Assembly: GCA_900548145.1 (NCBI GenBank)
Contig: URJB01000010.1
Coordinates: forward strand, 1 to 64,000
Direction of reading: 5' to 3'
Length of the DNA stretch: 64,000 nucleotides
Origin: an uncultured Eubacteriales bacterium
GTDB taxonomy: Bacteria > Bacillota > Clostridia > Christensenellales > Aristaeellaceae
Shown here: piece by piece, positions 8,428 to 17,282 of the stretch
Layout of the letters: each line of letters starts with the position of its first letter
Numbering within the stretch: position 1 is the stretch's first letter
Program-made: the position numbers and the translations under genes
The notes under the pieces: generated by a model
Database searches by the model: none
Seen by the model: the letters and a program-made list of their open reading frames with translations, nothing else
What the model was told of the DNA's origin: nothing

Positions 8428-11400
8428 TTGAATTCATCTTACGCTTTGGAGCATAACTGTGCTCTTCTTGAGCAATCCAAAACGCTGGAGACCCTGTTCC
8501 GCCTGACCTGCGGCCACGGGGACGCGGACGCGGCCCTGTTTTTGGAAAACGGCGAGGAAAAGCGCTGGTCCTACCGACAGTACGAGACCATGACCCGGCA
8601 ATACGCGGCCTGTCTGAGCCGCGCCTTTCCGGAGGAGGGTTATATCGCCATCTCCGTGGACACGTGCAAGGAGTGGTTCTCCCTGTTCTGGGGCGTGATC
8701 CTCTCCGGCCACAACGCCCTGCTGATCGACGCGGCCTGCGCCGACGAGGCGGCCCTGCGCCTGCTGCGGGAGGCGGACTGCCATGGAATCATTACCCAGC
8801 GCCGCCGCACCCTGCCGCAGGACGTGCGCAGTCTGGACTTCTCCGCACTGGTGGGGCAGGCGGCCGCCGAGCCGGAGGACGGCTTCCGGGACGGGGCCTT
8901 CGGCCAGTGCGTGGCCCTTTGCACCAGCGGCACCACCGGCCAGAGCCGGGTCTTCGTCTATGACGGCGAGGCCATCGCCGAGCAGGTGCTCAATTCCAAG
9001 CTGATCTATGAGGAAAACCGACGCATCGTGGAGGAGGCCAACCGGCGCTCGCTGGCGTTTTTGCCCTTCCATCACGTGCTGGGCTTCATGGTCGATCTGC
9101 TGTGGTGCAGCTTTCTGGGCTATGCCAACATCTACCTGAGGGACCGCACCCCCGCGACCATCATCGAAACCTCCCGCCGCTTCCAGCCGGAGCTGGTGGT
9201 GGCCGTGCCGCTTCTGGCCAACAACCTCTGCACCTCCCTGCGCAAGCAGGTGGCCCGGGAGAGCCGCCTGAAACGGGCGCTGTTCGCCTCGGCGAAGAAT
9301 TTCAGCCTGAACCTGCAGCGGGTCGCGCCGGAGGCGGGCCTGTGGCTGGCGGAGAAGATCCTCTTCCGCCGCATTACCAAAAGCATGCTGGGCACGGAGG
9401 TCAAGTGCATCATTCTGGGCGGCAGCCACACGCCGCAGGAGCAGCTGAAGCTGCTCAACGCTCTTGGCTATTACACCGTCTGCGGCTTCGGCATGACGGA
9501 GACCGCCGTCACCAGCGTGGAGATGAGCAAGCGGCTGAAGAAGCGGGTCAGCGGCTCCGTGGGCAAGCCCCTGCGCAGCGTGGAATACCGCCTGAAGGAT
9601 CAGGAAAGCAGCCGGGTTCGCCGGGGCGAAATGCTGGTGCGGGGCAAAACCGTTCACACCGGCCGCCTGCACGACGGCCGGATGCTCCCGCCGGACACGC
9701 TGGAGGGCGGCTGGTACCCCACCGGCGACATCGTCCGGCTGAAGCGGGGCGACCGGGTGTTTGTGGAGGGCCGCAGCAAGGAGGTCATCATCAACGAATC
9801 CGGCGAAAACGTATACCCGGACGAGCTGGAGGAGACCTTCTCCGGGCTGGAAAGCGTACATCAGTACACGGTGCTGGGCCTGAAAAAGCCCGGCAGGGAC
9901 CAGCACTATGAGGACATCGCTCTGGTCATGAGCGTGGGCGACCGCTACGGGGACGGGGAGGCCATGGAGGCGCTGCGGGGCCGGGTGGCCCAGCGGAACC
10001 GGAGGCTGCCCGCCGTGAAGCGGCTGACCCGGGTGCTGGTCACGCCGGAGGAGCTGCCGCTGGTCAACGGCATCAAGGTAAAGCGGATCGCCCTGCGGGA
10101 GATGATCGCCCAGGAGTGGCTGACCTGCCGGGAATTGTCCCTCAGCGGCGCGCCCCGGATGGAGGAGGAAAAGCCGGACGGCGCTCCGGACACGGCCGCC
10201 GGGCAGGACGACCGGATTCGCCGCACCGTCCGCAGGCTGTACGCCGAGGCGCTGGACGTGAAGGAGGGCAGCTTCGGCGACGACGAGCATTTCATCGACG
10301 ATCTGGGGGGCGACAGCCTGCAGGTCTTGTCGGTTTCCCTCAAGGTGGAGGAGCAGTTCGGCGTGATGCTTTCCGCCGAGGAATACGGCCAGTGCACCAC
10401 GGTGAACGACCTGACCCGGGTCATCCGGAACCACCTGAACGGCGGGACGGAGGAAAAAGCGGAGGAGGGCGGGCCTGTTGCCCCCATTACCCGTTTTGAG
10501 GACGCGCCGGAATATCAGGCCTTCGCCCGGCGTCAGCAGGAGCTGAACGCCTCCGGCGAGGGCAATCCCTACTTCGTCTGCCATGACTCTCCCCTGCGGG
10601 ATACCAGCCTGATGGCCGGGCAGGAGGTGCTCAACTTCGGCAGCTACAACTACGTGGGCATGAGCGGCCGCAAGGAGGTGCAGGAGGCTGCCAAGGCCGC
10701 CATCGACCGCTACGGCACCAGCGCCAGCGGCAGCCGCCTGCTGGCAGGCGAGAAAAGCCTGTATCAGGAATTGGAGCGGGAAATCGCCGACTGGAAGCAC
10801 GCGGAGGACGCGCTGGTCTGCGTGGGCGGACATTCCACCAACGTGACGGTGGTGGGCAACTTCTGCGGCAAGGGCGACCTGATCGTCTACGACGCGCTGG
10901 CCCATAACTCCATCGAGCAGGGCTGCCGCCTGAGCCGGGCCGTTTCCAAGCCCTTCCCCCACAACGACCCGGAGGCGCTGGAAAACATCCTGAAGGTACA
11001 CCGCTCCCACTTCGCCAAGGTGCTGATCGTCATCGAGGGCGCGTACAGCATGGACGGCGACGTCGCCGATGTGCCCGCCTTTGTGGCCCTGAAGAAGAAG
11101 TACGGCTGCTTCCTCATGGTGGACGAGGCCCACAGCGCCTGCGTCATCGGCCAGACCGGCGGCGGCGTGGACGAGTACTTCCATCTGGAGCCCACGGACG
11201 TCGATATTAAGATGGGCACGCTTTCGAAGGGGCTGGGCACCTGCGGCGGCTATCTGGCGGGCCGGAAATGCCTGATCGAGTACCTGCGCTACAATCTGCC
11301 CGGCTTCGTTTTCAGTGTGGGCATTTCTCCCGCGCTGGCGGCGGGCACGCTGGAGGCCATCCGGCAGCTGCGCCACAACCCGCAGATCATGGCGGACATG

Positions 11401-11712
11401 AAGCGGAACATTCAGTGCTTCGCAGACTGCGCCAAAAAGCACCGCTTCGACGTCTGTCTGGCCGGCGAAACCGCCATTCTGCCCGTGATGGTGGGCAGGG
11501 ACGAGGACGCCTTCGCCCTGAGCAACGAAATGCGCCGCCGGGGCGTGTTCGTTCCCCCGGCAGTGTTCCCCGCCGTGCCCAAGAACAGGGCCCGGCTCCG
11601 GTTCTGCGTCATCAGCGAGCACAGGCCCGAGCAAATCGAACGGGCGCTGGACGTATTGGAAGAGGCGGCCGCCGCCCTGAACATCTCCCTCCCCCGCGTG
11701 CAGCAGGGGTAG
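8428..11712 (+). CDS. Acyl-AMP ligase - acyl carrier protein - alpha-oxoamine synthase fusion
   Basis: Three-module protein of 1094 residues. Module 1 (about 1-570) is an adenylate-forming ligase: TSGTTG at 166-171, GFGMTETA near 353, TGD at 432, GRSKEVIINESGENVYP from 448, and the terminal lysine motif NGIKVKR near 547. Module 2 (about 595-670) is an acyl carrier protein with the phosphopantetheine serine in GGDSL (Ser630). Module 3 (about 690-1085) is a PLP-dependent alpha-oxoamine synthase with DEAHS (Asp899, His902) and the Schiff-base lysine in TLSKGLG (Lys934). It should activate a carboxylic acid, load it on the carrier and condense it with an amino acid under loss of CO2, like serine palmitoyltransferase or KAPA synthase. 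The TTG start is set by GAGGAGG with a 7-base spacer. The last codons and stop lie in a mobile repeat. Confidence 0.88.
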   Translation: MNSSYALEHNCALLEQSKTLETLFRLTCGHGDADAALFLENGEEKRWSYRQYETMTRQYAACLSRAFPEEGYIAISVDTCKEWFSLFWGVILSGHNALLIDAACADEAALRLLREADCHGIITQRRRTLPQDVRSLDFSALVGQAAAEPEDGFRDGAFGQCVALCTSGTTGQSRVFVYDGEAIAEQVLNSKLIYEENRRIVEEANRRSLAFLPFHHVLGFMVDLLWCSFLGYANIYLRDRTPATIIETSRRFQPELVVAVPLLANNLCTSLRKQVARESRLKRALFASAKNFSLNLQRVAPEAGLWLAEKILFRRITKSMLGTEVKCIILGGSHTPQEQLKLLNALGYYTVCGFGMTETAVTSVEMSKRLKKRVSGSVGKPLRSVEYRLKDQESSRVRRGEMLVRGKTVHTGRLHDGRMLPPDTLEGGWYPTGDIVRLKRGDRVFVEGRSKEVIINESGENVYPDELEETFSGLESVHQYTVLGLKKPGRDQHYEDIALVMSVGDRYGDGEAMEALRGRVAQRNRRLPAVKRLTRVLVTPEELPLVNGIKVKRIALREMIAQEWLTCRELSLSGAPRMEEEKPDGAPDTAAGQDDRIRRTVRRLYAEALDVKEGSFGDDEHFIDDLGGDSLQVLSVSLKVEEQFGVMLSAEEYGQCTTVNDLTRVIRNHLNGGTEEKAEEGGPVAPITRFEDAPEYQAFARRQQELNASGEGNPYFVCHDSPLRDTSLMAGQEVLNFGSYNYVGMSGRKEVQEAAKAAIDRYGTSASGSRLLAGEKSLYQELEREIADWKHAEDALVCVGGHSTNVTVVGNFCGKGDLIVYDALAHNSIEQGCRLSRAVSKPFPHNDPEALENILKVHRSHFAKVLIVIEGAYSMDGDVADVPAFVALKKKYGCFLMVDEAHSACVIGQTGGGVDEYFHLEPTDVDIKMGTLSKGLGTCGGYLAGRKCLIEYLRYNLPGFVFSVGISPALAAGTLEAIRQLRHNPQIMADMKRNIQCFADCAKKHRFDVCLAGETAILPVMVGRDEDAFALSNEMRRRGVFVPPAVFPAVPKNRARLRFCVISEHRPEQIERALDVLEEAAAALNISLPRVQQG

Positions 11713-11818
11713 TACCCCTGCACCCCGGACTGCGCGCTTTGCGCGCAGGGGCATAGCGGGACATGCGAGTTGGCTGCGGAATTTCCGCCGCTCGCGGGTC
11801 TGGCGCGGCGAACCGTCA
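11702..11818 (+). repeat. Dispersed GC-rich hairpin repeat, copy B
   Basis: It starts inside the 3' end of the fusion gene. The perfect dyad AGGGGTA-G-TACCCCT (11705-11719) contains the stop codon TAG (11710-11712). A GCGCGC/GCGCGC hairpin follows, then GTTGGCTGCGG, CCGCCGCTCGC and GGGTCTGG. The remaining sequence to 12000 holds no further gene that I can support. Confidence 0.75.
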
Positions 11819-12000
11819 GTGGGCGAGAGCGGGCATGGACTTTCACCCCGGACCGAATTTCCGCTTGCGGAATGAAAGGATTTCCGCTATACTCGGGGGA
11901 ACCGCGCAGGCACGGTTCCCCCGTTGTCTCCCGTCGAGGGGCTCGGGGCCGGAAAGGTTCCGGGCGTTTTTCCATTTTAGGGTTAAGGAAGCGAAAGACA

Positions 12001-12951
12001 ATGAAGAAAAATTCTCCCCGGTCGATCTTTTTACTGCTGCTGACGGCGCTGGTCTGGGGCTTTGGGTTCGTGGCGCAGGACATGGCCACGGGCAGCGTCC
12101 GGGCCTTTACGTTCAATGGAACGCGTATGGCGCTGGCGGCGCTGGTGGTATTTCTGTTCTGCCTGTACCGGGACAGCCGGGGAAAGGGCGACCCGGAAAC
12201 GGGCGACGGCGTGCCCTTCCGGCAGATGACGGCCTCGCAGAAAAAGACGCTGCTGCTGGGCGGCGCCTTCTGCGGTCTGGCGCTGGCCGTCGCCAGCGCA
12301 CTGCAGCAGATCGGCATCGAGCAGGGCACGTCCGCCGGAAAAGCCGGGTTTATTACGGCCATGTACATTCTATTCGTACCGCTGGGAGAACTGCTGATCT
12401 TCCGCAAAAAGCTGCGCTGGCTGCTCTTGCCCGCGGTGCTTTTAAGCGTGACGGGGCTTTACCTTCTGTGCATGAAGGCGGGCGCGGCGCTGACGCTGGA
12501 GGGCGGCGACGGCACGCTGCTTCTGTGCGCCGTGGCGTTTACTGCCCATATTCTTATCATTGACCGGGTCAGCCCCCGCACCGACGGCGTGAAGCTGAGC
12601 TGCGTTCAGTTCGCCGTGGCGGCGGTAGTCAGCCTGATCGTGGCGCTGATCGCGGAAAAGCCCTCCTGGGACGAGATCATCCGCTGCTGGGTGCCTATTG
12701 CCTATGCGGGCGTCATGAGCGGCGGCGTGGGCTACACCCTGCAGATCGTGGGTCAGAAGGATACCGACCCCACCGTGGCCTCCCTGATCCTGTGCTTGGA
12801 AAGCGTGTTTGCGGTGCTGGGCGGCTGGCTGATTTTGGGGGATAAAATGACAGCCCGCGAATACGCGGGCTGCGGCATGATGCTTATCGGGATTTTGCTG
12901 GCTCAGTGGCCGGAGAAGAAGCCGGCGGCTTCGGGATCCATCCGACCGTAA
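12001..12951 (+). CDS. EamA/DMT-family membrane transporter
   Basis: The 316-residue protein has about ten hydrophobic helices in two repeated EamA halves. The first begins LLLTALVWGFGFVAQDMA and the second starts near residue 165. Members export metabolites or amino acids; the substrate cannot be told from sequence. I chose the ATG at 12001 because the first membrane helix follows at once and an AAGGAAG site lies upstream. The preceding open frame, back to 11770, is mostly repeat sequence. The 3' end overlaps the convergent MATE gene by 68 bases. Confidence 0.85.
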   Translation: MKKNSPRSIFLLLLTALVWGFGFVAQDMATGSVRAFTFNGTRMALAALVVFLFCLYRDSRGKGDPETGDGVPFRQMTASQKKTLLLGGAFCGLALAVASALQQIGIEQGTSAGKAGFITAMYILFVPLGELLIFRKKLRWLLLPAVLLSVTGLYLLCMKAGAALTLEGGDGTLLLCAVAFTAHILIIDRVSPRTDGVKLSCVQFAVAAVVSLIVALIAEKPSWDEIIRCWVPIAYAGVMSGGVGYTLQIVGQKDTDPTVASLILCLESVFAVLGGWLILGDKMTAREYAGCGMMLIGILLAQWPEKKPAASGSIRP

Positions 12952-14287
12952 AGCGGAAGATCACGAACACCAGCGTGCTCAGGAACCAGGTGATTGGGTA
13001 GACGAAGACCACCTGGCGCAGGTCGGTGAACGACGCCGAGAACAGGGAGATGTAGATCACCCGCACCAGACACCAGCAGACGGCGATCACGACCATGGGG
13101 ACGACGGCCTTGCCGGTACCGCGCAGAACGCTGGCCACGGCGTGGGAGAACGCCATCAGGAAGTAAAACGGCGTGACCGTGCGGGCATATCGAATGCCGA
13201 AGGCGATCATGTCCGGGTCGCCGCCGAACAGGGACAGAAGCTGCGGGGCCAGCAGGTAGATCAGCAGCGCCACGCCCTCGGCCATCACCATGCAGGAGAT
13301 CACACCGAAACGCGCCCCCTCCTTGGCACGGCCATATTCCTTCGCCCCCAAATTCTGGCTGACGAAGGTGGTCAGGGCCAGCACGAACGCGTTGATGGGC
13401 AGGAAGCCGAAACCCTCGATCTTGAGGTAGGCGCCCGCGCCCGCGATAGCCGTCGCGCCGAACAGGTTGATGCCGGACTGCACAAAAATATTGCCGATGG
13501 AAATAATGGAATTTTGCAGACCCGCCGGAATGCCCATATGCAGCACTTTCGCCAGCATGGGGCCGTTCAGGCGGACTTTTTTCGGCTCCACCCGGTAAAT
13601 GGCGTCGGAGCGGATCAGACGGATGAAGCCCAGCACCGCGCTGACCGCCTGAGAGATCACCGTCGCCAGCGCCGCACCGTCCACGCCCATGTGGAACACG
13701 GCCACGAACAGAAGGTCCAGCACCACGTTGGTGACGGAGGAAATAATGAGGTAATACAGCGGATGCCTGCTGTCGCCCACGGCCTGCAGAATGCCGGTGG
13801 CGGTGTTGTACAGGGTAACGAACACCACGCCGGAGAAATAGATGCGGAAGTACAGCGCCGAATTGGCGAAGACACTTTCCGGTGTGCCGATCCACCGCAG
13901 CAGGGTGGGGGACAAGGCCACGCCCACCACGGACAGCACCACGCCCGCCAGCAGGCCGAAGGCCACGGTGGTGTGGATGGCGGTGTGCATCTTCTGGTGC
14001 TCCTGCGCGCCGAAATAGCCGGAAATGACCACGCTCGCGCCGGTGAACAGGCCGCTGAACAGGCCTACCAGCAGGAAAATGATATGGCCGGAGGAACCTA
14101 CCGCGGCCAGCGCGTCGCTGCCCAGAAAGTTGCCCACGACCAGAGAGTCCACAATGTTATAAAGCTGCTGAAACAGGTTTCCCCAAAAAACAGGAAGGGC
14201 GAAACGCACGATTTGCCGGCGGACGGAGCCGCCGGTCATGAGCGTTACGCCCTGAGAATGTTCCTCATTATTTTCCCGGGTGTGCAT
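12884..14287 (-). CDS. MATE family efflux transporter
   Basis: The 467-residue protein has twelve predicted membrane helices, a typical MATE length, and the motifs FALPVFWGNLFQQLYNIVD and LGSDALAAVGSS. Such proteins export drugs or metabolites using Na+ or H+. It overlaps the upstream kinase-like gene by 20 bases and so is probably translated from the same mRNA. An internal ATG at codon 17 (MTGGSVRR) would also give a normal MATE N-terminus. It is convergent with, and overlaps, the EamA gene. Confidence 0.92.
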   Translation of the reverse strand: MHTRENNEEHSQGVTLMTGGSVRRQIVRFALPVFWGNLFQQLYNIVDSLVVGNFLGSDALAAVGSSGHIIFLLVGLFSGLFTGASVVISGYFGAQEHQKMHTAIHTTVAFGLLAGVVLSVVGVALSPTLLRWIGTPESVFANSALYFRIYFSGVVFVTLYNTATGILQAVGDSRHPLYYLIISSVTNVVLDLLFVAVFHMGVDGAALATVISQAVSAVLGFIRLIRSDAIYRVEPKKVRLNGPMLAKVLHMGIPAGLQNSIISIGNIFVQSGINLFGATAIAGAGAYLKIEGFGFLPINAFVLALTTFVSQNLGAKEYGRAKEGARFGVISCMVMAEGVALLIYLLAPQLLSLFGGDPDMIAFGIRYARTVTPFYFLMAFSHAVASVLRGTGKAVVPMVVIAVCWCLVRVIYISLFSASFTDLRQVVFVYPITWFLSTLVFVIFRFTVGWIPKPPASSPATEPAKSR

Positions 14288-14885
14288 AGGCGATGATCAT
14301 CTCCGCAATTTCTTCAGGGGTGTGGTCGTCGGTGCGCAGCATCAGGTCGTAGTTGCTCCGAACGCCCCAGTTGCCGTCGGCAAAGAAATTGTAGTAGCTC
14401 TTGCGCTGCTTGTCGGTTTTGCGGATCAGTTCCCGGGCCTTGTCTGCATCCACGTGCTCCAGCCGCATGATGCGCTCCACCCGCTTTTCCAGCGAGGCGT
14501 AGAGGAAGATGTGGGTCACATGATCCATATCCCGCAGCACATAGTCGGCGCAGCGGCCCACGATGACGCAGGACTGCTCCTTGGCCAGATTGGTGATGAC
14601 CTCGAACTGGGCCAGAAAGACCCGCTGGTTCATGGGCATCTGCAGCCCGAGCCCCACGCCCGCGCCGAAGCCCGTGCCAGCCGTGACCGGCAGCATGTCG
14701 GACACGGTGGTCTTTTCATCGTTGTGCTCGAAAATCTCCTGACAAATGCCGCTCTTCTGAGCCGCCAGGGTCAAAAGCTCCTTATCATAAAACGGAACGT
14801 TCAATTTCTGCGCGACCAATTTGGCAATTGCCCGGCCGCCGCTTCCGTATTCCCGTCCCACGGTGATGACGAAATGTTCCTTCAT
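14268..14885 (-). CDS. Cytidylate kinase-like family protein
   Basis: The 205-residue P-loop-like nucleotide kinase relative (Cytidylate_kin2 type) has the N-terminal GREYGSGGRAIAKLVA in place of a normal Walker A. PFYDKELL, VIVGRCADYVL and a lid-like region with paired arginines follow. These proteins are common in Clostridia and Bacteroidetes; the true substrate is not settled and it may not be CMP. It is first in a two-gene operon with the MATE exporter and has a strong promoter. Confidence 0.85.
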   Translation of the reverse strand: MKEHFVITVGREYGSGGRAIAKLVAQKLNVPFYDKELLTLAAQKSGICQEIFEHNDEKTTVSDMLPVTAGTGFGAGVGLGLQMPMNQRVFLAQFEVITNLAKEQSCVIVGRCADYVLRDMDHVTHIFLYASLEKRVERIMRLEHVDADKARELIRKTDKQRKSYYNFFADGNWGVRSNYDLMLRTDDHTPEEIAEMIIAYAHPGK

Positions 14886-14941
14886 AGCCTTTTCGCTCCC
14901 AACTGTGGCATGGTTTTTGCAGTTTTCCTTTCCACAGTCCC

Positions 14942-14970
14942 ATTATACAACACCGGTCCCAAAAGTTCAA
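14942..14970 (-). promoter_or_regulatory. Promoter of the kinase-like/MATE operon
   Basis: Minus strand TTGAAC (14970-14965), 17 bases, TATAAT (14947-14942). Confidence 0.75.
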
Positions 14971-15021
14971 ACCCCCAAAGAGGAGAAATTCATTCCGAAA
15001 CGCCCGGACGGGCATGGCTGC

Positions 15022-15050
15022 TTGCGTCTGCGGCCGCGTCCGAATATAAT
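15022..15050 (+). promoter_or_regulatory. Promoter of the LuxR-type regulator gene
   Basis: TTGCGT (15022-15027), 17 bases, TATAAT (15045-15050), 47 bases before the start codon. Confidence 0.7.
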
Positions 15051-15097
15051 AAGAAAAGAAGCGAGAACACGGTTCTTTCGGGGAAGGGGGAAAGGCG

Positions 15098-16318
15098 ATG
15101 GAATTTGTTTCCGTCCGGGCCACGGCGGAGCGCTGGGGCGTTTCCGTGCGCAACGTGCAGCGGCTTTTGAAGGAGGAACGCATCCATGGCGCGTACAAGT
15201 GCAGCGGCTGCTGGATGATCCCGGCGGACGCGCCCAAGCCGGACGATCCGCGCCGGGAACACAAAAAGGCCCGGGAAGCGAAAGCGGCGGATGCTGCGGC
15301 TCCGGCGGCGGAAACGGAAACGCTTCGGCCACGGCGGCTGGGGTATGGCCTTTTGTCCGTCATCATCCCCATGCCCCGGCGCGACGCGGATGCGGTGCTG
15401 CCCCTGCTGAAGGAAACCGCCCTGCGGCGCGAATACGAAATGGAGCTGGCCTACCTGCGGGGCAACTACGAGCTGGCCGCCCGCCGCTTCGGCGAAACGC
15501 AGCCCGAGGAGCCGACACGGTTCTGCGCCGCCATGCTGACGATGCTGGCCTGCATCCATATCAATAACGGGGATCTGTATGCCCGAGTAGCCCATGAGAT
15601 GGAACAGGAAATGCTCATCGGGGACAAGGACTCCGCCCATATGGCGGAGGTGGCGCTGACCTATCCGTCCCTGAGCATGAAGGATATGGGCCGGGTATCG
15701 CAATGGGTGCAGAAGGGCGAATTTTCCCGGCTGCTGCCGGAAGCCCGGCCCATGGGCATGTACCTGAGCCTGAAAAATCTGCAGGGTCAGCGGCGCTACG
15801 CCGAGCTGCTGTGCGCCTGCAAGGCGGCGATCGCCCTTTGGGAACGGGAGGACACCTTCACCATTCTGGATATTTATCTGCGGATGCTCTGCGCCACGGC
15901 CTGCTACGAGCTGGACCGGGTGGATGAATGCGACGATCATTTGCTGGAGGCCATGAAGATCGCCCTGCCCAACGGGTTCGTCACGCCGTTTGTCCAGTCC
16001 TGGATGACCACGGGCTGCGAGATCGAGCATCTGCTGGAGCAGCGCTATCCCCAGTGGAGAGACCCGGTGGAACGGGTCAGCATGGCCACATGGAAAAACT
16101 GGATCGCTTTCCACAACCGCTACACCCGGGAGAATATCACTACGCTGCTTACCCAGCGGGAATACCGGGTGGCGCAGATGATCGTGGCCGGAAGCACCTA
16201 CCAGAATGTGGCGGACGAATTGTATTTGTCCGTCGGCACGGTGAAAAATCTGGTTTCATCCCTTTATGACAAGCTGATGATCCACTCCCGGGCGGAATTA
16301 GCCGATATGATTATGTAA
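15098..16318 (+). CDS. LuxR-type regulator with an additional N-terminal helix-turn-helix
   Basis: The 406-residue protein begins with an excisionase/MerR-like helix-turn-helix (TAERWGVSVRNVQRLLKEER, residues 10-29). A charged Ala/Pro linker and a long alpha-helical middle resembling tetratricopeptide-like activator domains follow. It ends in a LuxR/GerE DNA-binding domain (LTQREYRVAQMIVAG ... VGTVKNLVSSLYDKL, about 340-400). DNA-binding modules at both ends are unusual. There is no phospho-receiver domain, so the signal is unknown. The start ATG follows a G-rich ribosome site. An inverted repeat lies right behind the stop. Confidence 0.8.
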   Translation: MEFVSVRATAERWGVSVRNVQRLLKEERIHGAYKCSGCWMIPADAPKPDDPRREHKKAREAKAADAAAPAAETETLRPRRLGYGLLSVIIPMPRRDADAVLPLLKETALRREYEMELAYLRGNYELAARRFGETQPEEPTRFCAAMLTMLACIHINNGDLYARVAHEMEQEMLIGDKDSAHMAEVALTYPSLSMKDMGRVSQWVQKGEFSRLLPEARPMGMYLSLKNLQGQRRYAELLCACKAAIALWEREDTFTILDIYLRMLCATACYELDRVDECDDHLLEAMKIALPNGFVTPFVQSWMTTGCEIEHLLEQRYPQWRDPVERVSMATWKNWIAFHNRYTRENITTLLTQREYRVAQMIVAGSTYQNVADELYLSVGTVKNLVSSLYDKLMIHSRAELADMIM

Positions 16319-16354
16319 GCGGTCAAAATCTGACCGGGATTTGACCTGGCCGCC
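16319..16354. promoter_or_regulatory. Inverted repeat between luxR-type and HAD genes
   Basis: GGTCAAAATC (16321-16330) and GGATTTGACC (16337-16346) are imperfect inverted arms enclosed by GCGG and CCGC. It could be a regulator-binding site in front of the HAD gene or a weak terminator without T-run. A TATACT hexamer at 16381-16386 may be the downstream -10. Confidence 0.4.
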
Positions 16355-16426
16355 CTCTGGCAGTCCGCCCCGCTTTATGCTATACTGAAAGATGCCGGCA
16401 GCGGCCGGACGGAAAGGAGAACCCCC

Positions 16427-17233
16427 ATGAGCCTGAATGAAACGGCCCATCCCTACACCATGGAAGCCCTGAGGGCCAAAAAAGGATACATTATTGATAT
16501 GGACGGCGTGATCTACCATGGCAACATGCTGCTGCCCGGGGTGGAGCGCTTTGTGGATTTTCTGAAAAAGAACGATAAACGATTTCTATTCCTGACCAAC
16601 TCCAGCGAGCGCGCTCCTCGGGAGCTGCAGCAGAAGCTGGCCCGGCTGGGGCTGGACGTGGACGAGAGCCACTTTTACACCAGCGCCATGAGCACCGCGG
16701 CCTTCCTCAAGGGCCAGTGTCCCGGCGGCAGCGTGTACGCCATCGGCGAGCCGGGCCTGTTCGGCGCGCTGTACGACGCGGGCTTTACCATGAACGAGGT
16801 GAACCCGGACTATGTGGTGCTGGGGGAGACCCATACCTACAATTACGAAAAGATCGAGCGGGCGGTGCAGCTGGTGCTGGGCGGCGCAAAGCTGATCGGC
16901 ACCAACCCCGACCTGACCGGCCCCATCGAAAACGGCATCGCCCCCGCCTGCAAGGCGCTGATCGCCCCCATCGAGCTGGCCACCGGCCACAGCGCCTATT
17001 TTCTGGGCAAGCCCAATCCCCTGATGATGCGCCACGGCCTGCGCCGTCTGGGCGTCAGCACGGACGAGGCCGCCATCATCGGCGACCGGATGGATACCGA
17101 CGTGATCGCGGGCGTGGAAAGCGGCATCGACACGGTGCTGGTGCTTTCCGGCGTGACCTCCCGGGAGGAAATGAGCAAGTTCCCCTACCGGCCCCGCTAT
17201 GTGCTGAACGGCGTGGGCGACGTGGTAGGCTGA
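16427..17233 (+). CDS. HAD-IIA family hydrolase (NagD-like phosphatase)
   Basis: The 268-residue protein has the HAD motif I DMDGVIYHG (residues 24-32), motif II LTNSS, a C2-type cap, and the C-terminal KPNPLMM and GDRMDTDVIAG. This is the NagD/phosphoglycolate phosphatase-like group, which dephosphorylates small sugar phosphates or nucleotides. The natural substrate is not deducible. The AAAGGAG site is well placed before the ATG. It is followed after 49 bases by the glycosyltransferase and probably co-transcribed. Confidence 0.9.
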   Translation: MSLNETAHPYTMEALRAKKGYIIDMDGVIYHGNMLLPGVERFVDFLKKNDKRFLFLTNSSERAPRELQQKLARLGLDVDESHFYTSAMSTAAFLKGQCPGGSVYAIGEPGLFGALYDAGFTMNEVNPDYVVLGETHTYNYEKIERAVQLVLGGAKLIGTNPDLTGPIENGIAPACKALIAPIELATGHSAYFLGKPNPLMMRHGLRRLGVSTDEAAIIGDRMDTDVIAGVESGIDTVLVLSGVTSREEMSKFPYRPRYVLNGVGDVVG

Positions 17234-17282
17234 CCGATTTTCGCGGCCTTCGCCGCAGCGGAAAAACAAAAGGGGAATGCAA

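Noticed and set aside
8434..11754. Long antisense open frame opposite the ligase-ACP-oxoamine synthase gene
   Set aside because: A shadow caused by GC-rich codon bias; the translated sequence is Ala/Gly/His-rich without domains, while the plus strand shows complete enzyme motifs.
11770..12000. N-terminal extension of the EamA transporter
   Set aside because: It lies largely in repeat-derived sequence, has no membrane character, and the ATG at 12001 directly precedes the first helix.
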